From: an uncultured Alistipes sp.
GTDB taxonomy: Bacteria; Bacteroidota; Bacteroidia; Bacteroidales; Rikenellaceae
Reading direction: 5' to 3'
DNA: 64,000 nucleotides
NCBI RefSeq assembly: GCF_902388705.1
Contig: NZ_CABMQJ010000002.1
Span: forward strand, 1 to 64,000
Shown piece by piece: positions 17,373 to 25,853 of the stretch; position 1 is the first letter of the stretch, and each line of letters begins with the position of its first letter. The position numbers and the translations under genes are program-made. The notes under the pieces are model-generated. The model ran no database searches. It was not told the DNA's origin and saw only the letters and a list, made by a program, of their open reading frames with translations.

Positions 17373-17903
17373 TTACTCTTCCTTATACCACGACGCGTAC
17401 AGCATATAGTCGTGGGCCGTACGGCGGATAATCTCCTCCCGCTGTTCGGGAGTCACCTCCTTGACTTTCCGGGCCGGGACGCCGGCATAAACCGAGTTGG
17501 GCTCCAACTTGGCGTTCGAAAGCACCAGCGCATTGGCCGCGATGATGCACCCCGACGGGATGACGGCGTTGTCCAGCAGGGTAGCGCCCATACCGATCAG
17601 GCAGTTGTCGCCGATGACGGCGCCGTGGACAATGGCGTTGTGGCCCACCGACACGTCGTTGCCGATAATGGTCTGCGACGGATGCTGCGCCTTGTCGTAA
17701 ATCGTGTGGAGCACCACGCCGTCCTGAATATTCGTCCGGTCGCCGATGACAATCTTGTTTACGTCGCCGCGCAGGACGGCGTTGTACCAGATCGAGCAGT
17801 CGCGTCCGATTGTCACGTCGCCCAGAATGACGGCCGTTTCGGCCAGGAACGTATTTTCTCCGATTGCGGGAGTATGTCCCCGCACCTCTTTAATCAATGC
17901 CAT
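17373..17903 (-). CDS. Gamma-class carbonic anhydrase family protein
   Basis: A 176-aa left-handed beta-helix protein built of hexapeptide repeats (e.g. 'AVILGDVTIGRDCSIWYNAVLRGDVNKIVIG', 'GNDVSVGHNAIVHGAVIGDNCLIGMGATLLDNAVI'). The three histidines expected to bind metal are present (VVLHT, VGHNA, IVHGA). Length and sequence match the YrdA/PaaY/CaiE group. Activity may be carbonic anhydrase or may be lost, as in many YrdA-like members. It precedes the kinase gene on the same strand. Confidence 0.88.
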   Translation of the reverse strand: MALIKEVRGHTPAIGENTFLAETAVILGDVTIGRDCSIWYNAVLRGDVNKIVIGDRTNIQDGVVLHTIYDKAQHPSQTIIGNDVSVGHNAIVHGAVIGDNCLIGMGATLLDNAVIPSGCIIAANALVLSNAKLEPNSVYAGVPARKVKEVTPEQREEIIRRTAHDYMLYASWYKEE

Positions 17904-17908
17904 ATTCG

Positions 17909-19120
17909 TTATAAAATTTCTTTGGTTTCAAATATATGTTCCGTGCGCGTACCGTTGCGCAGCACCTCCATGCGGTGACGTCCCGGCACATAGGCCGCAC
18001 TGTCGATGCACAAATTCCCGACCGGCACGCCGTCCCATGTGGCGACCACGTCGCCCGGCTGCAATCCCGCCGGGGCGTATTCCCCGTAAAGTCCCGTCAC
18101 AGGCCATCCTTCGCAGATGTCCGTGCGGTCAATCACCGAAAACCCGGATACGACGAACGGAAACGGGGCTTCGCAGCCGACGGCCGGCCGGAGCCAGAGC
18201 GCAGGAGCGGCGAAGTCGATAACGAAATCGAAACGCTCCAGCAGCCTGTTGCCGATTAGTCCGGCAATATCCTCGCGCGCCAGGAATCCCGACATGTTCC
18301 GCGACACTTCGACGGGAACCTCCGCAAACGTCCGCTCCCCGAGCGTCACCGAGCCGGCCCGGCAGTATAGGTGGTTCGCGCTGCCGCCGATTCCTCCCGA
18401 AACCGTGCCGTATGCGACCTTTTTGCCCGCGCAGCCGTCGAATCCCGCACGGCGTGCCGCCGGGGTGGTGATGCTCACCGTTCCGGGACTTCCCATGTCG
18501 AGCAGGAATTTACCCTCGACCGTATGCGCGGAATCGAGTTGCACGCGCACGGGAACGTATAAGCGGTCGCTCTGCTTTTCGGCCGGAATCCGGGTGAATC
18601 CCGCCGACGCGAGCGTATCGGGCAGCACGGCACGAAGGTAACCGCGCTTGAGGTTGAACTCCACGCAGGCCTGCGCCAGGTATTGCTGGCCGAAAATACC
18701 GTCCGCACGTCGCCCCAGCACCTCTTTTAGGGCAAGTACAGGCGTCATTTGGCTTTGCCAGCGCAGGGTGTCGACACCGAACGGAATCTTCCCGAAAAGC
18801 ACGCGAACCGACGAGGTCGCATTTCCGGCGCCTCCGATCCGGGCCCTCGTGTCGCCGGCCGGAACGAATCCGGACTGTGCGAGCCACAGCGAATCGACGT
18901 ACAATCCCGTCGCTCCCGTGTCGAATACCAGCCGGGCGGGAAGCGAATCGCAGAGCGTTGCATCGAAGTACAGGTGCCTGCCATTATAATGGAAAGCGAC
19001 CGCATCTTCCGGAAGCGGTTCGGGAGCGGGCACATCCGTTTGCTGCGGCCCCCTGCCGCTGCAGGAAGCCAGTAACATGCCCGCCAGGGCCGCCGATACG
19101 AACGACAGCGACAGCTTCAT
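17909..19120 (-). CDS. Aspartyl-protease-fold lipoprotein with C-terminal PDZ-like domain
   Basis: A 403-aa protein with a lipoprotein signal (MKLSLSFVSAALAGMLLASC, lipobox LLASC). It has two retropepsin-like halves: the first with a full active-site motif FDTGATG, the second with LDMGSPG, where DTG has become DMG. The C-terminal 60 residues ('YGEYAPAGLQPGDVVATWDGVPVG') resemble a PDZ domain. It probably acts in the periplasm or on the cell surface; whether it is proteolytic is unclear. Start at 19120 is set by the signal peptide. It lies 4 bp after mazG and is probably co-transcribed with it. Confidence 0.8.
   Translation of the reverse strand: MKLSLSFVSAALAGMLLASCSGRGPQQTDVPAPEPLPEDAVAFHYNGRHLYFDATLCDSLPARLVFDTGATGLYVDSLWLAQSGFVPAGDTRARIGGAGNATSSVRVLFGKIPFGVDTLRWQSQMTPVLALKEVLGRRADGIFGQQYLAQACVEFNLKRGYLRAVLPDTLASAGFTRIPAEKQSDRLYVPVRVQLDSAHTVEGKFLLDMGSPGTVSITTPAARRAGFDGCAGKKVAYGTVSGGIGGSANHLYCRAGSVTLGERTFAEVPVEVSRNMSGFLAREDIAGLIGNRLLERFDFVIDFAAPALWLRPAVGCEAPFPFVVSGFSVIDRTDICEGWPVTGLYGEYAPAGLQPGDVVATWDGVPVGNLCIDSAAYVPGRHRMEVLRNGTRTEHIFETKEIL
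17929..17936 (-). promoter_or_regulatory. -7 box before the carbonic anhydrase-kinase-regulator genes
   Basis: TATATTTG on the minus strand, inside the 3' end of the protease gene and 26 bp upstream of the start at 17903. Confidence 0.5.
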
Positions 19121-19124
19121 CGTC

Positions 19125-19901
19125 TTATTCCCCTTTTTTCGCTTCCTGCCAGAGTTCCTCCATCTGCTCGAGCGAAAGTTCATGCAGCGAATGCCCCTCG
19201 GCCGCAGCCTGTTCCTCCATGTAATTGAAGCGGCGGATGAACTTCTTGTTCGTGCGTTCCAACGCCGATTCCGGGTCGATGCCGTACAGCCGCGAAGCGT
19301 TGACCAGCGCAAAGAACAAATCGCCGAATTCGGCTTCGAGGTTCGCCTTGTCGCCCGAGCGCATCTCCGCCTCGACTTCCGCAATCTCCTCTTTCACCTT
19401 GTCCCACACATCCTCGCGCCTGTGCCAGTCGAACCCCGTGGAGGCCGCTTTCTCGCCCACGCGAAACGCCTTGACCAGTGCAGGAAGCGAACGGGGCACG
19501 CCGCCCAGCGTACCGCTTTTGCGGTTCTTCTTGCGGAGTTTCAGCGCCTCCCAGTTCTCCTTCACCTCGTCGGGCGTATTGGCATGGATGTCGCCGTAAA
19601 CGTGCGGGTGGCGGTATACCAGTTTATCGCACAGGGCGTTTGCCACATCCGCATAGTCGAACGCCCCCTGCTCCTCGCCCAGTTTGGAATAGAATACCAC
19701 GTGCAGCAACAGGTCGCCCAGCTCCTCCTTGATACCCTCCATATTGTGGTCGGTGATTGCATCGGCCAGCTCGTAAGTTTCCTCGATCGTGTTGCTGCGC
19801 AGCGAATCGAAAGTCTGCTCACGGTCCCACGGACACTCGCGTCGCAGCGTGTTCATCACTTCGAGCAGGCGGGCCGTGGCCTCCAATCGTTTATCTTCCA
19901 T
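19125..19901 (-). CDS. mazG: MazG nucleoside triphosphate pyrophosphohydrolase
   Basis: A 258-aa protein hydrolysing non-canonical or excess NTPs/dNTPs to monophosphates. It contains two MazG helical domains. The first has the metal-binding acidic cluster 'EETYELADAI...KEELGDLLLHVVFYSKLGEE' and the 'CPWDREQT' start typical of MazG. The second has 'EEIAEVEAEMRSGDKANLEAEFGDLFFALVN'. Length is normal for the family. Confidence 0.93.
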   Translation of the reverse strand: MEDKRLEATARLLEVMNTLRRECPWDREQTFDSLRSNTIEETYELADAITDHNMEGIKEELGDLLLHVVFYSKLGEEQGAFDYADVANALCDKLVYRHPHVYGDIHANTPDEVKENWEALKLRKKNRKSGTLGGVPRSLPALVKAFRVGEKAASTGFDWHRREDVWDKVKEEIAEVEAEMRSGDKANLEAEFGDLFFALVNASRLYGIDPESALERTNKKFIRRFNYMEEQAAAEGHSLHELSLEQMEELWQEAKKGE

Positions 19902-19922
19902 CGTTTTGACTTAATTTTACAG

Positions 19923-19930
19923 CAAAGGTA
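19923..19930 (-). promoter_or_regulatory. -7 box of mazG
   Basis: TACCTTTG on the minus strand, 21 bp upstream of the mazG start and divergent from the hexosaminidase promoter. Confidence 0.65.
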
Positions 19931-19950
19931 GCAATTCAGCGGAAAAAAAG

Positions 19951-19958
19951 TAACTTTG
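19951..19958 (+). promoter_or_regulatory. -7 box of the GH20 gene
   Basis: TAACTTTG, 24 bp before the ATG at 19983. Confidence 0.65.
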
Positions 19959-19982
19959 TCCGAAACAAAATTCCGCATCGCC

Positions 19983-22142
19983 ATGAAACTGCGACACCTG
20001 ATACTCCTCACAGGAGCGCTCTGCACTCTTTCTCCCGCCGTTGCACAGCCGTCGCCGGCACGACAGGAACCCTGTCCCGGCACCTGCCGCATCACCCCGC
20101 AGACAATGCTCTGTTACGAAACACCGCTGGCGCCCCTGGCCGACTACCTGCGCGAATACATCAACGTTCCAAAGGCCAGCGACAGTATGTCGGCCGACGA
20201 AGCGATTGTGCTTTCGCTCGACCCGGCGCTCGGCAGCGAAGCCTATAGCCTCCATATACGGCCGCATCGCATCGAAATTGCCGGCGGCGACTACGGCGGC
20301 GCTTTCAACGGCGTACAGGCCCTGTTCCGGCTGCTGCCGCCCGAAGTCTACGCCGGGCAGCTGAAACTGCCCGCGGAAATCGCCTGCACCAAAGCGGAGG
20401 ACGCACCGCGTTTCCCGTACCGGGGCATGATGCTGGACGTGGCCCGGACATGGATTGATGCAGCTGGAATAAAGCGTTATATAAACCTGCTATCACACCA
20501 CGGCATCAACAAATTACACCTCCATCTTTCGGACGACGAAGGGTGGCGTATCGAGATTAAATCGCATCCCGAGCTGACCGAAATCGGCGGTTTTCGCGGC
20601 GGCGATTCGCCCGTGCGTCCGGTTTACGGCAAGTGGGACGAAAAATACGGCGGCTACTACACACAGCAGCAGATGGGCGAGATAATCCGCTACGCCGCAG
20701 TCCGCAATGTCGAAATCATTCCCGAAATAGACCTCCCGGGGCACAGCCGCAACATCGCCTCGGTGCATCCCGAAATCCGCTGCAACTATCCGCCCGACAC
20801 GGTTTCGACCAACGGCTACGACTACCGCTCGGCGTGGTGCGTGGCCCGCGAGGCCAATTACGCACTGCTGTCCGACATTCTGGGCGAAGTGTGCGCGCTG
20901 TTCCCGTCGGAATATATTCATGTCGGCGGCGACGAGGTCGACATGACCCAGTGGAAGAGCTGCCCCGACTGCCGGGCGCTGATGCAAAGGCGGGGCATGA
21001 CCGACCCGCACCAGTTGGAGGATCTGTTCATGGAGCGCATGGCGGCCATACTGGCGGCCAACGGCAAGCGCCCGGGGGTGTGGAACGAAGCGGTAAGGAC
21101 GGGCAGCCTGGCGCACGACTGCCGGGTCTACGGCTGGGAGAGCGTCAAAGCCTGCCTCGACGCCACGGCAAAAGGCTACCAGACGGTGGTGATGCCGGGC
21201 CAGTACTTCTATTTCGACATGCGGCAGACGCCGCACGAGGACGGCCACGACTGGGCGGCGATTTTCGACGCCAGGAAGACCTACGGATTCGACTTCGCGG
21301 CCCAGGGGTTCAGCGCCGGGCAGATGCGCCACGTCGTCGGACTCGAAGGGACGTTTTTCAGCGAGGCTTATGTGTCGCATGAACCCGAGAAGCCCGATTA
21401 CCTCGACTACATGTGTTTTCCGCGCATCTGCGCCCTGTCGCGCATCGCATGGAGCGGGAACGACGAAGGGTGGGAAGCCTATTACAAGGAACTGGTTTCG
21501 GCGCATTACGACCGCATGGCCGCCATGGGCATCCGTTTCCGGCTCTTCCCGCCGAAAGTAAACTACCGGGAGGGTGCTTTCACGGCAACGGCCGACGACG
21601 GTTCGGAAATATATTACCTCGTGGGCGATTCGCCCGAAGAGCACCGCTACACCCGACCGGTGAAGACGGACAAGCCGCATCTGTACCGGTTCTTCACCCG
21701 CTACAAGAGCGGCCGCAGCCCCCTTGTCGCGGACAAATCCTATTACCGCACGATAACGCCTGCCGTGACCATCACCACATCGATGGGGGAGAGCAAACAA
21801 TTCCCCTGCACGAACGCCTCCGGTTACAAGGGACTCTCCCGGACACGCCGCGCATGCCGCCAGCAGGACTGGGTGCTCTACATGTTCGAACAACCCGTGA
21901 AATGCCGCGAAATGTACCTGCAAACGGGCAACCGCCAACTGCCCAAGACCATCATAACCACAGGTTATGCCGAAGTGTCGTACGACGGCACTACGTTCGA
22001 ACGGGTGGGCGATCTCGAAAAGGGCAGTATAACCCTGAAGCCGGAACGGCCGGTGCAGGCCGTGCGTATCGTATCGACCTGCGACGACAACGGCACGCCC
22101 TATGTGACGATCCAGCCGCCACAGGTGAAACCCGTTCTGTAA
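19983..22142 (+). CDS. GH20 beta-N-acetylhexosaminidase
   Basis: A 719-aa secreted enzyme that removes terminal GlcNAc or GalNAc from glycans. It has a signal peptide ending around SPAVAQ, then a GH20b N-domain (about 30-135) and a GH20 barrel from 'RFPYRGMMLDVARTWIDAAGIKRYINLL' onward. The catalytic pair D317-E318 is in HVGGDEVDM, with 'HLHLSDDEGWRIEI' and 'IIPEIDLPGHS' also present. A C-terminal extension (about 540-719) includes a chitobiase-C-like and discoidin-like region ('YAEVSYDGTTFERVGDL'). It probably degrades host mucin or peptidoglycan sugars. The promoter at 19951 and the signal peptide set the start at ATG 19983. Confidence 0.92.
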   Translation: MKLRHLILLTGALCTLSPAVAQPSPARQEPCPGTCRITPQTMLCYETPLAPLADYLREYINVPKASDSMSADEAIVLSLDPALGSEAYSLHIRPHRIEIAGGDYGGAFNGVQALFRLLPPEVYAGQLKLPAEIACTKAEDAPRFPYRGMMLDVARTWIDAAGIKRYINLLSHHGINKLHLHLSDDEGWRIEIKSHPELTEIGGFRGGDSPVRPVYGKWDEKYGGYYTQQQMGEIIRYAAVRNVEIIPEIDLPGHSRNIASVHPEIRCNYPPDTVSTNGYDYRSAWCVAREANYALLSDILGEVCALFPSEYIHVGGDEVDMTQWKSCPDCRALMQRRGMTDPHQLEDLFMERMAAILAANGKRPGVWNEAVRTGSLAHDCRVYGWESVKACLDATAKGYQTVVMPGQYFYFDMRQTPHEDGHDWAAIFDARKTYGFDFAAQGFSAGQMRHVVGLEGTFFSEAYVSHEPEKPDYLDYMCFPRICALSRIAWSGNDEGWEAYYKELVSAHYDRMAAMGIRFRLFPPKVNYREGAFTATADDGSEIYYLVGDSPEEHRYTRPVKTDKPHLYRFFTRYKSGRSPLVADKSYYRTITPAVTITTSMGESKQFPCTNASGYKGLSRTRRACRQQDWVLYMFEQPVKCREMYLQTGNRQLPKTIITTGYAEVSYDGTTFERVGDLEKGSITLKPERPVQAVRIVSTCDDNGTPYVTIQPPQVKPVL

Positions 22143-22154
22143 GGGATACGGCAA

Positions 22155-22841
22155 TCAGGCGCCGCGGCCCGGGGACGCGTCCGGCGTAACGGATTTTCCG
22201 CAGCCCGGCGTGCGGGCAACAGCCGATTCGACTGCGAAACGGTAAAACAGGTACTGCGCCAGATAGTAGGTAATCATCACGACGTATGTGCGGCCGGGAA
22301 CGGGCGCAACGAAGCGCCCCCATGCAATCACGGAGTCGGAAAAGACGAACAGCAGGGCCGCGCACCGGAACCATGCGGCATGCGGCCCGCAGTACTGGAG
22401 CACGCTGTATAACATTCCCGCAATCACCAGCCCGTAGATACCGACGCCGAATCGTTCGACCGGATCGACGGCACGGGGCACGATAACACCGAACAGGAAC
22501 ACGAACAACACCCCGATGAGCACAACTGAAAAAGCGCGGGGCATATAGTCCTTTGCCCGGGGCAGGAAGTAGCGCATGTAGGCGCCGTGCGCCAAGGCGA
22601 AAAACAGCATCTGCGGAATGAACAGCCCCTTTGCCCCCACTGCATCCCCGGCCGCCGACAACAGGAGTGCGGCCCCGATCGGAACCAGCTGCCGCTGCCG
22701 GAGCCGGAAAACCGACAACGCCAGCAGCAGCACAGGCCATGCGACCTTGTACGGAAGCGCCGCGGCCTTTATGAAGAACACGGCAACGCCCGCCGCGAAA
22801 AGCAGGGTAGTCAGGGTCGATATGCGGGAAGTACGATGCAT
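22155..22841 (-). CDS. YhhN (TMEM86-like) family membrane protein
   Basis: A 228-aa protein with about seven hydrophobic segments. Conserved YhhN features are 'LLLSAAGDAVGA' early, and 'FVFSDSVIAWGRF' and 'YYLAQYLFYRF' late; the two acidic motifs are thought catalytic in the lysoplasmalogenase homologue TMEM86B. Bacterial substrates are uncertain. The C-terminal 20 residues are polar. It is convergent with the hexosaminidase gene, with only 12 bp between the stops. Confidence 0.85.
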   Translation of the reverse strand: MHRTSRISTLTTLLFAAGVAVFFIKAAALPYKVAWPVLLLALSVFRLRQRQLVPIGAALLLSAAGDAVGAKGLFIPQMLFFALAHGAYMRYFLPRAKDYMPRAFSVVLIGVLFVFLFGVIVPRAVDPVERFGVGIYGLVIAGMLYSVLQYCGPHAAWFRCAALLFVFSDSVIAWGRFVAPVPGRTYVVMITYYLAQYLFYRFAVESAVARTPGCGKSVTPDASPGRGA

Positions 22842-22863
22842 CGTTTCGGGAAAAACCGCTTCA

Positions 22864-22900
22864 GAAGAAAAGCCGCCCGGCAGGGAACTGGCGGGCGGCT
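22864..22900 (-). terminator. Rho-independent terminator of pheT
   Basis: AGCCGCCCG pairs with CGGGCGGCT around a 12-nt loop; on the minus strand it is followed by a U-rich run. It lies 28 bp beyond the pheT stop. Confidence 0.75.
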
Positions 22901-22928
22901 TCGGTCGATTGTTATCCGTTAAATCCGG

Positions 22929-25394
22929 TTATGCCCTCACTTGCGCGCCGCACTGGCGTTCGAACTGCATCGTCAGGTTTTTCATCACTTTCTCAATCGT
23001 CTTTTCGTCGAGTGTGCGGGTTTTGTCCTCGAGGATGAAGCTCAAAGCGTAGGACTTCCTGCCCTCGGGCAGCTTGTCGCCCTCGTATACGTCGAACAGC
23101 GAAACGCTCTTAAGCAGTTTGCGTTCGGTGGCGAACGCCACGTCGCGCAGCGCCGAGAAAGTCACCTGCTTGTCCACGAGCAGCGCCAGGTCGCGTTTGA
23201 CCTCGGGGAATTTCGACAGCTCCTCGGCGGCAATGCGGTGTTTTTTGGTCGACTTCACGAGCGCCTCGAAGTTCATCTCCAAGTAGAATACGTCCTGTTT
23301 GACATCCAGCTTGCGGCGTATCTTCGAACTTACCGTACCGATCTGCAACAGCTCCTTGCCGCCCAGCGACATCGTAAGCGCCTCACCGAAGAGGTCGCTG
23401 CGGAGCGTGTCGGTCTTGAGCGCATAGATGTCGACGCCGAAGCGGCGCAGGAGTTTTTCGGCCACGGCACGCAGCGTGAAGAACGACGCTGCCTGCGGCC
23501 GGGCGTTCCACGACGCGGGAACGGCGGTACCCGTCACGGCGATGGCGAGGCGGTACTCCTCGGAGTAGGCCGCGAGGTGATTCTCTTCCGTGCGCCTCGA
23601 CTCGTCGTAGAAATAGCAGTTGCCGAACTCGTAGAGTTTCAAATCGCCGTTGCGGCGGTTGGCATTGAGCTGCACGGCTTCGAGCATGTTGAACAGCAGC
23701 GTCTGGCGCATGACGTTCAAATCGGCGCTCAACGGATTGAGAATACGCACGCAGTTCTCCGCCTTGTACGCCTCCAGTCCGTCGTAATAGGCCGCCCTGG
23801 TCAGCGAATTGGACATGATTTCGGTGAAGCCGTTGGCGGTCAGGAAGTCGGCCGCGAGGTTCATCAGTTTGCTGCGGTCGGGTTTGGGCGCATAGGAGAG
23901 CGTCGAACGAACGCGCGACGGTATTTCGACGTTGTTGTATCCGTAGATGCGCAGGATGTCCTCGATAAGGTCGGCCTCGCGCTGCACGTCGACACGGTAG
24001 GGCGGCACGGCCACGCTCATCACACCCTCTTTTTCGGCGAGTATCTCCACCTCGAGCGCCGCGAGAATCGTGCGGACGGTATCTTCGGGAATATGCTTGC
24101 CAATCAGCGAATCGATGCGGGCGAACGAAATGTCGAACCGGAACTTTTCAATCGGTTCGGGATAGATGTCCGTGATGTCGCTCGAGATTTCGCCTCCGGC
24201 CAGCTCTTTCATCAGCAGGGCCGCACGCTTGGCGGCATAGACCTGCATGTCGGGGTCGACGCCGCGCTCGAAGCGGAACGAGGAGTCGGTATTCAGGCCG
24301 AAACGCTTGGCCGTCTTGCGCACCCATACGGGATTGAAATAGGCGCTCTCGATGAATACGTCGGTCGTCGTATCGCTGACGCCCGAATCCAGTCCGCCGA
24401 ATACACCCGCGATACACATCGGGCGCTCGGAAGAGCATATCATCAGGTCGCCGGCCGTAAGTTTGCGCTCCACGCCGTCCAAAGTCACGAAAGGCGTGCC
24501 CTCTGCACAGGTGCGTACCACGACCTCGTGCCCTTCGATTTTCGCCGCGTCGAATGCGTGCAGGGGCTGTCCCAGCTCGAAAAGCACGAAGTTGGTGATG
24601 TCCACCAGGTTGTTCTTGGGATTGATGCCCGCAGCGCGCAGGCAGTTCTGCATCCACTCGGGCGAAGGGCCGATTTTGCAGTTTTTCACGGTCACGCCCG
24701 CATAACGGGGAGCCGCTTCGCTGTTTTCGACCCGAATCTTTACGTCCAAATCGCGGTTGTCGGGGGCGAATGCCGACACGTCGGGCATCTTCACCGCCAC
24801 ATCTTCGCCGCGGCTGCGCAGGTAAGCCGCCAGGTCACGCGCCACGCCGATATGCGAGGCGGCATCCACGCGGTTGGGCGTAAGCCCCACCTCGATCAGG
24901 TAGTCGTCCTCGATGCGGAGGTATTCTTTGGCCGTCGTGCCCGCCACGGCACCGGAGGGAAGCTCCATGATGCCGTCGTGCGAGGCGCCGATGCCGAGCT
25001 CGTCCTCGGCACAGAGCATACCCAGCGATTCGACGCCGCGGATTTTGCTGCGCTTGATTTTGAACTCCTCGTCGCCGCCGCCGGGGTAGAGCACCGAGCC
25101 GACCGTGGCGCAAAGCACCTTCAGGCCCGCGCGGCAGTTGGGTGCGCCGCAGACAATCTGCAGCGGTTCGCCCGTGCCGACGTCGACCGTGGTGACGTGC
25201 AGGTGGTCGGAGTCGGGATGATCCGTGCAGGTCAGCACCTCGCCGACCACCACGCCCGCAAGTCCGCCCTTGATGGTTTCGATTTTCTCGAAGCCCTCGA
25301 CTTCCAGTCCGATGTCGGTCAGAATCCGGGCGACCTCCTCGGCCGGCAGGTCGGTGTCGATGTAGCGCTTGAGCCAGTTATACGAAATATTCAT
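22929..25394 (-). CDS. pheT: Phenylalanyl-tRNA synthetase beta subunit
   Basis: An 821-aa subunit of the alpha2-beta2 PheRS. Domains in order: N-terminal MNISYNWLKRYIDTDLP, tRNA-binding EMAP-like domain (about 40-155, 'GVVVGEVLTCTDHPDSDHLHVTTVDVG'), B3/4 editing domain (about 205-395), B5 (about 410-475), the catalytic-like core, and the C-terminal anticodon-binding FDX-ACB domain (about 725-820, 'SKFPEVKRDLALLVDKQVTFSALRDV'). Normal length. The alpha subunit gene is not adjacent; it is expected elsewhere in the genome. Confidence 0.96.
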   Translation of the reverse strand: MNISYNWLKRYIDTDLPAEEVARILTDIGLEVEGFEKIETIKGGLAGVVVGEVLTCTDHPDSDHLHVTTVDVGTGEPLQIVCGAPNCRAGLKVLCATVGSVLYPGGGDEEFKIKRSKIRGVESLGMLCAEDELGIGASHDGIMELPSGAVAGTTAKEYLRIEDDYLIEVGLTPNRVDAASHIGVARDLAAYLRSRGEDVAVKMPDVSAFAPDNRDLDVKIRVENSEAAPRYAGVTVKNCKIGPSPEWMQNCLRAAGINPKNNLVDITNFVLFELGQPLHAFDAAKIEGHEVVVRTCAEGTPFVTLDGVERKLTAGDLMICSSERPMCIAGVFGGLDSGVSDTTTDVFIESAYFNPVWVRKTAKRFGLNTDSSFRFERGVDPDMQVYAAKRAALLMKELAGGEISSDITDIYPEPIEKFRFDISFARIDSLIGKHIPEDTVRTILAALEVEILAEKEGVMSVAVPPYRVDVQREADLIEDILRIYGYNNVEIPSRVRSTLSYAPKPDRSKLMNLAADFLTANGFTEIMSNSLTRAAYYDGLEAYKAENCVRILNPLSADLNVMRQTLLFNMLEAVQLNANRRNGDLKLYEFGNCYFYDESRRTEENHLAAYSEEYRLAIAVTGTAVPASWNARPQAASFFTLRAVAEKLLRRFGVDIYALKTDTLRSDLFGEALTMSLGGKELLQIGTVSSKIRRKLDVKQDVFYLEMNFEALVKSTKKHRIAAEELSKFPEVKRDLALLVDKQVTFSALRDVAFATERKLLKSVSLFDVYEGDKLPEGRKSYALSFILEDKTRTLDEKTIEKVMKNLTMQFERQCGAQVRA

Positions 25395-25426
25395 ATCGTT
25401 GAATTTGAGAATTAGCTAAAATCGAA

Positions 25427-25434
25427 CAAAGATA
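25427..25434 (-). promoter_or_regulatory. -7 box of pheT
   Basis: TATCTTTG on the minus strand, 32 bp upstream of the pheT start. Confidence 0.65.
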
Positions 25435-25596
25435 ACGATTTTTCGCCTCATTTGTAAAAAACACGGCGGAAAAAGCAGACACGGGGCAAGCTCGGCGGAC
25501 GGCAGCGCCCCGGGCGGCCCAGCCGCGGTGCGGCAGCAGGCCTTCCTGCACCAAACCGCCCTTTATATTTAGGTATCGTAAAAAGTCGCCGGAAAA

Positions 25597-25628
25597 TTTG
25601 GATTTTCGGTTGCGACCCGCTATATTTG
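25597..25628 (+). promoter_or_regulatory. Promoter of the trp leader-trpB2 transcript
   Basis: TTTG (25597-25600), a 20-bp spacer and TATATTTG (25621-25628): a full consensus match. The transcript would start about 35 bp before the leader peptide start codon. Confidence 0.8.
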
Positions 25629-25670
25629 CAGAAACGACCCGAAGAAACAGGAAGGTCGGTAAAAACGGAA

Positions 25671-25754
25671 ATGCTTTACAATTTCAACATACAGGCTTGG
25701 TGGTGGCGCTCGTTGACTCTCGTGGACAATGAGTGCGGCTCCGTGCGTGTATAG
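25671..25754 (+). CDS. Tryptophan leader peptide (27 aa, three consecutive Trp codons)
   Basis: A short reading frame starting MLYNFNIQAWWWRS, with TGG TGG TGG at codons 10-12 and a TAG stop at 25752-25754. An A/G-rich ribosome-binding region precedes it. It sits between a consensus promoter and a strong terminator, directly ahead of a tryptophan synthase beta gene. That arrangement fits classical ribosome-stalling attenuation in response to charged tRNA-Trp. Too short for standard gene calling. Confidence 0.85.
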   Translation: MLYNFNIQAWWWRSLTLVDNECGSVRV

Positions 25755-25813
25755 TTGAACGACATACCCAACACAAGCCCGTTGTTTACGAGAGAGTAAA
25801 CAGCGGGCTTTTT
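25707..25813 (+). promoter_or_regulatory. Transcription attenuator of trpB2
   Basis: Four pairing segments can be drawn. 1:2 hairpin: 25707-25715 with 25727-25735 (9 bp, two G-U), starting right after the Trp codons. 2:3 antiterminator: 25717-25731 with 25780-25794 (15 bp, three G-U). 3:4 terminator: 25776-25789 with 25796-25809 (14 bp, one G-U), followed by a U-run at 25809-25813. Antiterminator and terminator share 25780-25789. A ribosome stalled at TGG would cover segment 1, freeing segment 2 to block the terminator. Pairings were found by eye. Confidence 0.85.
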
Positions 25814-25853
25814 CTTTTGCACCTTAACCGAACACGAAAATAATTCAAAGACT

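Noticed and set aside
22941..25415. An 824-codon frame antisense to pheT and an 876-codon frame antisense to the hybrid kinase (57867-60497).
   Set aside because: Both are GC-driven shadows of well-supported genes; neither has recognisable motifs or a plausible start region.
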